DNA of 10,368 nucleotides from Dokdonella_A sp035545255 (GTDB taxonomy: Bacteria; Pseudomonadota; Gammaproteobacteria; Xanthomonadales; Rhodanobacteraceae): positions 1 through 10,368 of the forward strand of contig DASZYR010000252.1 in assembly GCA_035545255.1 (NCBI GenBank), in the 5' to 3' direction. A program made the translations under genes and the position numbers. Every line of letters begins with the position of its first letter. Position 1 is the stretch's first letter. Positions 6,575-10,368 of this stretch are shown here, piece by piece. The notes beneath the pieces were generated by a model, which was not told the DNA's origin, did not search any database, and saw nothing but the letters and a program-made list of their open reading frames with translations.

Positions 6575-7683
6575 ACCCCGGGCGCCTTCTCGCCGTCATT
6601 CGCAAGGAGCTGACGCAGCTCAAGCGCGACCGGCTCACGTTCGCGATGATCGTCGGAATTCCGACGCTGCAGCTCCTGCTGTTCGGCTTCGCGATCAACC
6701 TTGACGTGCGGCATCTGCCGGCCGCGCTGCTCGATCAGGCGAACACGGCGAATTCGCGCGAGCTCGTCGCGGAGCTTTCGTCCTCGCAGGTGCTCGATTT
6801 CACGCGCGTCGTCGCGGCGCCGCAGGAGATCGGAACGCTCATGCGCCGCGGCGAGATCAGCGCGGCGGTCGTGATCCCTCCCGATTTCGAGACGCGTCTC
6901 GCCCGGCCCGACCGCCCGGCATGGCAGGTCGTCGTCGACGGCTCGGATCAGTCGGTGCAGGCGGCCGCGCGCCAGCTCGGCGCGTTTCCACTCGCTTCGC
7001 TCTCGTATGGCTCGCCGGGCGACCGGCCGGGCGCCGAGACGAGGACCGGCGTCGAGGTCGTCAATTTCTACAATCCCGAGCGCCGCGCGCCGGTCAACAC
7101 GGTGCCGGGCCTCATCGGCGTGATCCTGACGATGACGATGGTGATCTTCACCGCGATGGCCATCGTGCGCGAGCGCGAGCGCGGCAACATGGAGATGCTG
7201 ATCGCGACGCCACTGACGCCGCTCGAGCTCACGATCGGCAAGGTGCTGCCGTACATCGCGATCGGGCTCGTGCAGGTCACGCTGATCCTGATCCTCGGGC
7301 TTCTCGTGTTCGACGTGCCGGTGCGCGGCTCGCTGCTCGGCGTCTACGTCGCCTCGCTTGCCTACATCAGCGCAACGCTGGTGCTCGGGGTCCTGATCTC
7401 GACGCTCGCGAAGACGCAGTTCCAGTCGATGCAGATGGCGTTCTTCACGTTCCTGCCGCAGATCCTGCTTTCGGGTTTCATGTTCCCGTACGACGGCATG
7501 CCGAAGGCGGCGCAGTGGCTCGCGGAGATCTTTCCGCTGACGCATTTCCTGCGCCTGATCCGCGGCATCATGCTGCGCGAGGCGACGCTCGCGGAAATGT
7601 GGCCGTCTCTGGCGGCGCTCGGTGCGTTCGTCGTCGTCGTCATGGGCATTGCGGCGACGCGGTTCCGCAAGCGGCTCGACTGA
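6571..7683 (+). CDS. ABC-2 type transporter permease (YbhS/YbhR-like)
   Basis: This is a 370-residue inner-membrane export permease. Its layout is typical of the YbhS/YbhR group of ABC-2 permeases: a short cytoplasmic N-terminus (VIRKELTQLKRDRLTF), TM1 at about 22-43 (FAMIVGIPTLQLLLFGFAI), a large periplasmic domain at about 45-175 ending in FYNPERRAPVNTVPG, then five more segments at about 176-198, 224-248, 254-280, 286-306 and 344-362. The cytoplasmic loop RERERGNMEMLIATPLTPLE (200-219) is the conserved region expected to contact the ATPase. The GTG start overlaps the ATPase stop as GTGA and is preceded by GGAGAAGG (6559-6566), a strong ribosome site. Only one permease gene is present, so a homodimer with the single ATPase is expected. 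The substrate is unknown; E. coli relatives affect sensitivity to some antibiotics and cations. It is the last gene of the operon. Confidence 0.93.
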   Translation: MNPGRLLAVIRKELTQLKRDRLTFAMIVGIPTLQLLLFGFAINLDVRHLPAALLDQANTANSRELVAELSSSQVLDFTRVVAAPQEIGTLMRRGEISAAVVIPPDFETRLARPDRPAWQVVVDGSDQSVQAAARQLGAFPLASLSYGSPGDRPGAETRTGVEVVNFYNPERRAPVNTVPGLIGVILTMTMVIFTAMAIVRERERGNMEMLIATPLTPLELTIGKVLPYIAIGLVQVTLILILGLLVFDVPVRGSLLGVYVASLAYISATLVLGVLISTLAKTQFQSMQMAFFTFLPQILLSGFMFPYDGMPKAAQWLAEIFPLTHFLRLIRGIMLREATLAEMWPSLAALGAFVVVVMGIAATRFRKRLD

Positions 7684-7868
7684 TCGGCGACGCGGTGCCT
7701 GCGGAGTCGTCGGCCGCGGCGATGTGCAAGAGAGACGGCCGGAGTTGCGATCTCGCTGCCGTCCATCGGCTTCCGGTCCGCAGCAGCGGCGCTTTCCTGT
7801 CCGGTCCGAACCGCGATCCCGTAACTCCTGCGAAGTGCCTGCCATCCGCAAGGCACGTTCTCAACCTC

Positions 7869-7873
7869 AGGAG
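7869..7873 (+). promoter_or_regulatory. Ribosome binding site of the beta-helix gene
   Basis: AGGAG lies 6 bases before ATG 7880. It fixes that start, and the encoded signal peptide agrees. Confidence 0.65.
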
Positions 7874-7879
7874 TGATTC

Positions 7880-9319
7880 ATGAACGGAGACAGGCTTTCG
7901 AGCCCATTCCGCATCCGGCCTCTGGCGGGATGCCTTGCGATCGTGCTCGGCATCGGCGGCTCGGCCGCTTTCGGGCAAACCGCCGCCGCGACGCACGCGC
8001 GGGCAACGAGCGGTTTTCGCGACGCGTTGCGTACCGCACTGCCCGCGCATCGCGGGCGTGCGAAGAAGGCGGCGCCCGCTTCGCGCCGCGGTTCCGCGAT
8101 CGATTCGCCCGCCTGCACCGAAACATGGCTGCGCGATGCGCTGACGAATGCCCTGACGGGCGACACGGTCACCATCCCGCTCGATTGCAGCCGCATCTCG
8201 CTGACTGCCGGCGCGATTCCGATCGCGGCGGACGATCTCGACTTCGTCGGCCCCGGCGCCGATGCGTTCACGCTCGACGGCGGCGCGCCGTACGGCTTCC
8301 ACGATCGCGTGCTGACGCACCTCGGCTCGGGAACGCTGACCATCTCCGGCATGACGATCGCGAACGCGTCCGTCGCCGACGATGCGACGCCGAACGGCGG
8401 CTGCATCAGTTCGTCCGGCACGGTCGATCTCGTCGATTCCGTCGTCACGAACTGCTCGCTGCACACGGCGAATGCCTCAGCGTTCGGCGGCGCGATCTAT
8501 GCTCAGACCGTCAACCTGCATTCGAGCACGGTAACCGCGAACACCGTGCAATCGGAGACGAATTTATCCTTCGGCGGCGGCATCTTCAGCTTGAACGGAC
8601 TCGATATCGAGGGCAGCACGATCAGCGACAACATCGCGCTGGCATCGCCCGTGAGCTTCAGCGAAGCCGGCGGAGCGTCGTCAGCGAACGGCGCGGTAAA
8701 GATCATCGATTCGACGTTGTCCGGCAACGAAGCCATGCATTTCGCCGGGCTGCTCGTCTCGTATGGAACTTCGGTCGAGATAACGAACAGCACAATCTCG
8801 GGGAACACGGCGTCGGTCGACATCGGCGGCGCCGCGCTGTACGCGCCGGCGACGATCTCGAACTCGACGATCGCGTTCAATGCGTCGGGACCGGGGGACA
8901 TCGCGCCCGGCATCCTCGCCGGCGGCCCGTTGACGGCGCAAAGCTCGATCTTCGCCAACAACACGACGAGTTCGGGCGACGAGATCGACGTCTACGCCGT
9001 GAGCGGTCCGATCGTCGGCGAAAAAAATCTCATCGTCTCGACATCGAGCCAGCCTCCCGCCGATACGAAGACGGCATGTCCGCGCCTGGGCCCGCTGGCC
9101 GACAACGGCGGACCGACGAAGACACACGCCTTGCTTCCGGGCAGCCCCGCGATCGACAACGGAGAGAATCCGCTGAACCTTCAGTTCGATCAGCGACAGG
9201 CCGGCTTTCAGCGGACTTACGGCGACAGCAAGTTCAAGACCGACATCGGCGCATACGAATGGCAGGGCGATGCGGGCGACGAGATTTTCTTGAGCCGGTT
9301 CGAGACGGCGTGCGATTGA
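7880..9319 (+). CDS. Secreted right-handed beta-helix protein with choice-of-anchor-Q-type C-terminus
   Basis: This is a 479-residue exported protein. A signal peptide is visible: basic n-region to Arg13, hydrophobic core LAGCLAIVLGIGGSAA, and probable cleavage near Gly32-Gln33. After a basic, low-complexity linker (about 40-75), CTETWLRDALTNALTGDTVT and a following DCSRISL open the parallel beta-helix seen in polymorphic-membrane-protein-like and 'choice-of-anchor Q' proteins. Repeated short rungs follow: LTISGMTIAN, VDLVDSVVTNC, VNLHSSTVTANT, LDIEGSTISDNIA, VKIIDSTLSGNEA, VEITNSTISGNTA, ATISNSTIAFNAS, with GGAIY/GGGIF turns between them. The end carries LGPLADNGGPT (403-413), LLPGSPAIDNG and DIGAYEWQ (455-462), which are hallmark motifs of the choice-of-anchor Q domain. 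It finishes with DEIFLSRFETACD. The enzymatic or adhesive role is unknown. The gene lies 196 bp after the efflux operon in the same direction; I see no clear promoter or terminator in that gap, so co-transcription is possible but not shown. Confidence 0.85.
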   Translation: MNGDRLSSPFRIRPLAGCLAIVLGIGGSAAFGQTAAATHARATSGFRDALRTALPAHRGRAKKAAPASRRGSAIDSPACTETWLRDALTNALTGDTVTIPLDCSRISLTAGAIPIAADDLDFVGPGADAFTLDGGAPYGFHDRVLTHLGSGTLTISGMTIANASVADDATPNGGCISSSGTVDLVDSVVTNCSLHTANASAFGGAIYAQTVNLHSSTVTANTVQSETNLSFGGGIFSLNGLDIEGSTISDNIALASPVSFSEAGGASSANGAVKIIDSTLSGNEAMHFAGLLVSYGTSVEITNSTISGNTASVDIGGAALYAPATISNSTIAFNASGPGDIAPGILAGGPLTAQSSIFANNTTSSGDEIDVYAVSGPIVGEKNLIVSTSSQPPADTKTACPRLGPLADNGGPTKTHALLPGSPAIDNGENPLNLQFDQRQAGFQRTYGDSKFKTDIGAYEWQGDAGDEIFLSRFETACD

Positions 9320-9348
9320 CGCGCGGCGGCAATTGACCGTTGCAACGC

Positions 9349-9375
9349 GATCGAGCGGCCTTGCGCCGCTCGATC
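9349..9375. terminator. Hairpin between convergent genes, possible bidirectional terminator
   Basis: GATCGAGCGGC and GCCGCTCGATC form a perfect 11-bp stem around a 5-base loop (CTTGC). It lies 29 bases after the beta-helix stop and 63 bases past the mdh stop, where both convergent genes end. Neither side has a clear T-run, so intrinsic termination is uncertain and it may only protect the 3' ends. Confidence 0.5.
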
Positions 9376-9438
9376 TCCATGCGAGAGGTTACGGCGCATG
9401 AAACGCGCGAAGGTGACGATGCCCTTCGCGCGCCCCGC

Positions 9439-10368
9439 TCACTTCTTCGCAAACAGATGCTCGACCCCAGCGCGCTCCTCGCGCAGCTCCTTGTCGGTCG
9501 CATCCATGCGCTCGCGCGAGAACGCACCGACCTCGAGACCCTGCACGATCGAATACGCGCCGTTCTTCACGGTCACGGGATAGCCATAGATCACGCCCGG
9601 CTCGATGCCGTAGGAGCCGTCCGACGGAATGGCCATCGACGCCCAGTCGCCGTCCGCGGTGCCGTGCACCCACGTATGCATGTGATCGATCGCAGCCGAG
9701 GCGGCCGAAGCCGCCGATGACGCGCCGCGCGCCTTGATGATCGCGGCACCGCGCTGCTGCACGGTCGGGATGAACGTGTCCTTGTACCAGGCATCGCCGA
9801 CGAGCGAGAGCGCGGGCTTGCCCTTGACCGTCGCGTGATGGAGATCGGGATACTGCGTCGACGAGTGGTTGCCCCAGATCGTGACGCGCTTGATGTCGGT
9901 CGTATGCGCGCCGGTCTTCTCGGCGAGCTGCGACAACGCGCGGTTGTGATCGAGCCGCACCATCGCCGTGAAGCACTTCGGATCGAGATCGGGCGCGTTC
10001 TCAAGCGCGATCAGCGCGTTCGTGTTCGCCGGATTGCCGACGACGAGCACCTTCACGCTGCGCTTCGCATGCGCGTTCAGCGCCTTGCCCTGCGGCGAGA
10101 AGATCGCGCCGTTCGCCTCGAGGAGATCCTTGCGCTCCATGCCCGCGCCGCGCGGACGCGCGCCGACGAGCAGCGCGTAGTCGACATCCTTGAACGCGAC
10201 GTTGACGTCGTCGGTCGCGACGACGCCCGCGAGCGTCGGGAACGCGCAGTCGTTGAGCTCCATGACGACGCCGTTCAGCGCCGGCAGCGCCGGCGTGATC
10301 TCGAGCAGGTGCAGGATCACCGGCTGATCCTTGCCGAGCATGTCGCCGGCGGCGATGCGGAACAGGAG
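9439..10368 (-). CDS. mdh: Malate dehydrogenase (N-terminus beyond the window)
   Basis: The enzyme interconverts malate and oxaloacetate with NAD(H) in the TCA cycle, in the cytoplasm. The last 309 residues are visible. By comparison with the ~328-residue gammaproteobacterial form, only about 19 residues, including the glycine-rich nucleotide loop (GAAGQIGY in relatives), are missing. The visible sequence opens with LLFRIAAGDMLGKDQPV and contains the mobile-loop region LVGARPRGAGMERKDLLEAN with its substrate-binding arginines, VLVVGNPANTNA, the RLDHNRALSQLA segment carrying the catalytic Asp and substrate Arg, WGNHSSTQYPD with the proton-relay His, and SDGSYGIEPGVIYGYPVT. The C-terminal EERAGVEHLF is family-typical and full-length. 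The ATG at 10341 is internal and is not the start. Nothing appears degraded. Confidence 0.95.
   Translation of the reverse strand, partial: LLFRIAAGDMLGKDQPVILHLLEITPALPALNGVVMELNDCAFPTLAGVVATDDVNVAFKDVDYALLVGARPRGAGMERKDLLEANGAIFSPQGKALNAHAKRSVKVLVVGNPANTNALIALENAPDLDPKCFTAMVRLDHNRALSQLAEKTGAHTTDIKRVTIWGNHSSTQYPDLHHATVKGKPALSLVGDAWYKDTFIPTVQQRGAAIIKARGASSAASAASAAIDHMHTWVHGTADGDWASMAIPSDGSYGIEPGVIYGYPVTVKNGAYSIVQGLEVGAFSRERMDATDKELREERAGVEHLFAKK

Noticed and set aside
7772..7808. Two copies of TCCGGTCCG in the gap before the beta-helix gene
   Set aside because: The 9-mers are short and GC-rich with no symmetry or promoter spacing to support a role.
4153..7851. Long minus-strand open frames of about 350-550 codons opposite the efflux operon
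   Set aside because: They are opposite genes with complete, recognisable motifs. Their translations are Arg/Ala-rich without domain-like hydrophobic patterning, as expected for antisense frames in GC-rich DNA.
7919..7930. LAGC lipobox-like motif at Cys17 of the beta-helix protein
   Set aside because: The hydrophobic core follows rather than precedes the Cys, so a lipoprotein signal peptidase site is unlikely. A normal cleavage near residue 32 fits better.

Overview
This is GC-rich, densely coded bacterial chromosomal sequence, probably from a gammaproteobacterium of the Xanthomonadales/Rhodanobacteraceae type (Dokdonella-like). The taxonomic guess rests on three things: a Ser/Thr kinase-TPR protein of the kind common there, a malate dehydrogenase that reads like the Xanthomonas/Lysobacter type, and a secreted beta-helix protein ending in an 'IF..FE' tail of the sort I remember from those genomes. 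I see no tRNA, rRNA, CRISPR array, insertion sequence or phage gene.

Layout, left to right. (1) 2-1567 (+): the C-terminal part of a membrane-anchored TPR protein, probably a Ser/Thr kinase whose catalytic domain lies off the left edge. After it, 1568-1804 holds nothing I can support. (2) 1805-2503 (-): an unrecognised 232-residue protein. (3) 2670-3676 (-): a two-gene unit, a hemerythrin-like protein followed by a single-domain globin, joined by a 4-base GTGA stop/start overlap. (4) 3677-3955: a regulatory region with an AT-rich island that carries a quasi-palindrome and a -10-like box. (5) 3956-7683 (+): a four-gene efflux operon of TetR regulator, HlyD-type periplasmic adaptor, ABC ATPase and ABC-2 permease. 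Every junction overlaps (4, 11 and 4 bases). (6) 7880-9319 (+): a secreted right-handed beta-helix protein with a choice-of-anchor-Q-type end. (7) 9439-10368 (-): malate dehydrogenase, cut at its N-terminus by the right edge and convergent with gene 6. A perfect 11-bp hairpin lies between them.

How the parts work together. The efflux operon has the same order as E. coli cecR-ybhG-ybhF-ybhS(R), but with one nucleotide-binding domain and one permease instead of a tandem ATPase and two permeases. It should therefore act as a 2+2 homodimer fed by an inner-membrane-anchored adaptor, repressed by its own first gene. The hemerythrin-globin pair is divergent from this operon and is the most unusual local arrangement: two unrelated O2/NO-binding folds, one non-heme diiron and one heme, made from coupled reading frames. 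The many long open frames on the opposite strand of the efflux and TPR genes are GC-driven shadows and are not annotated.
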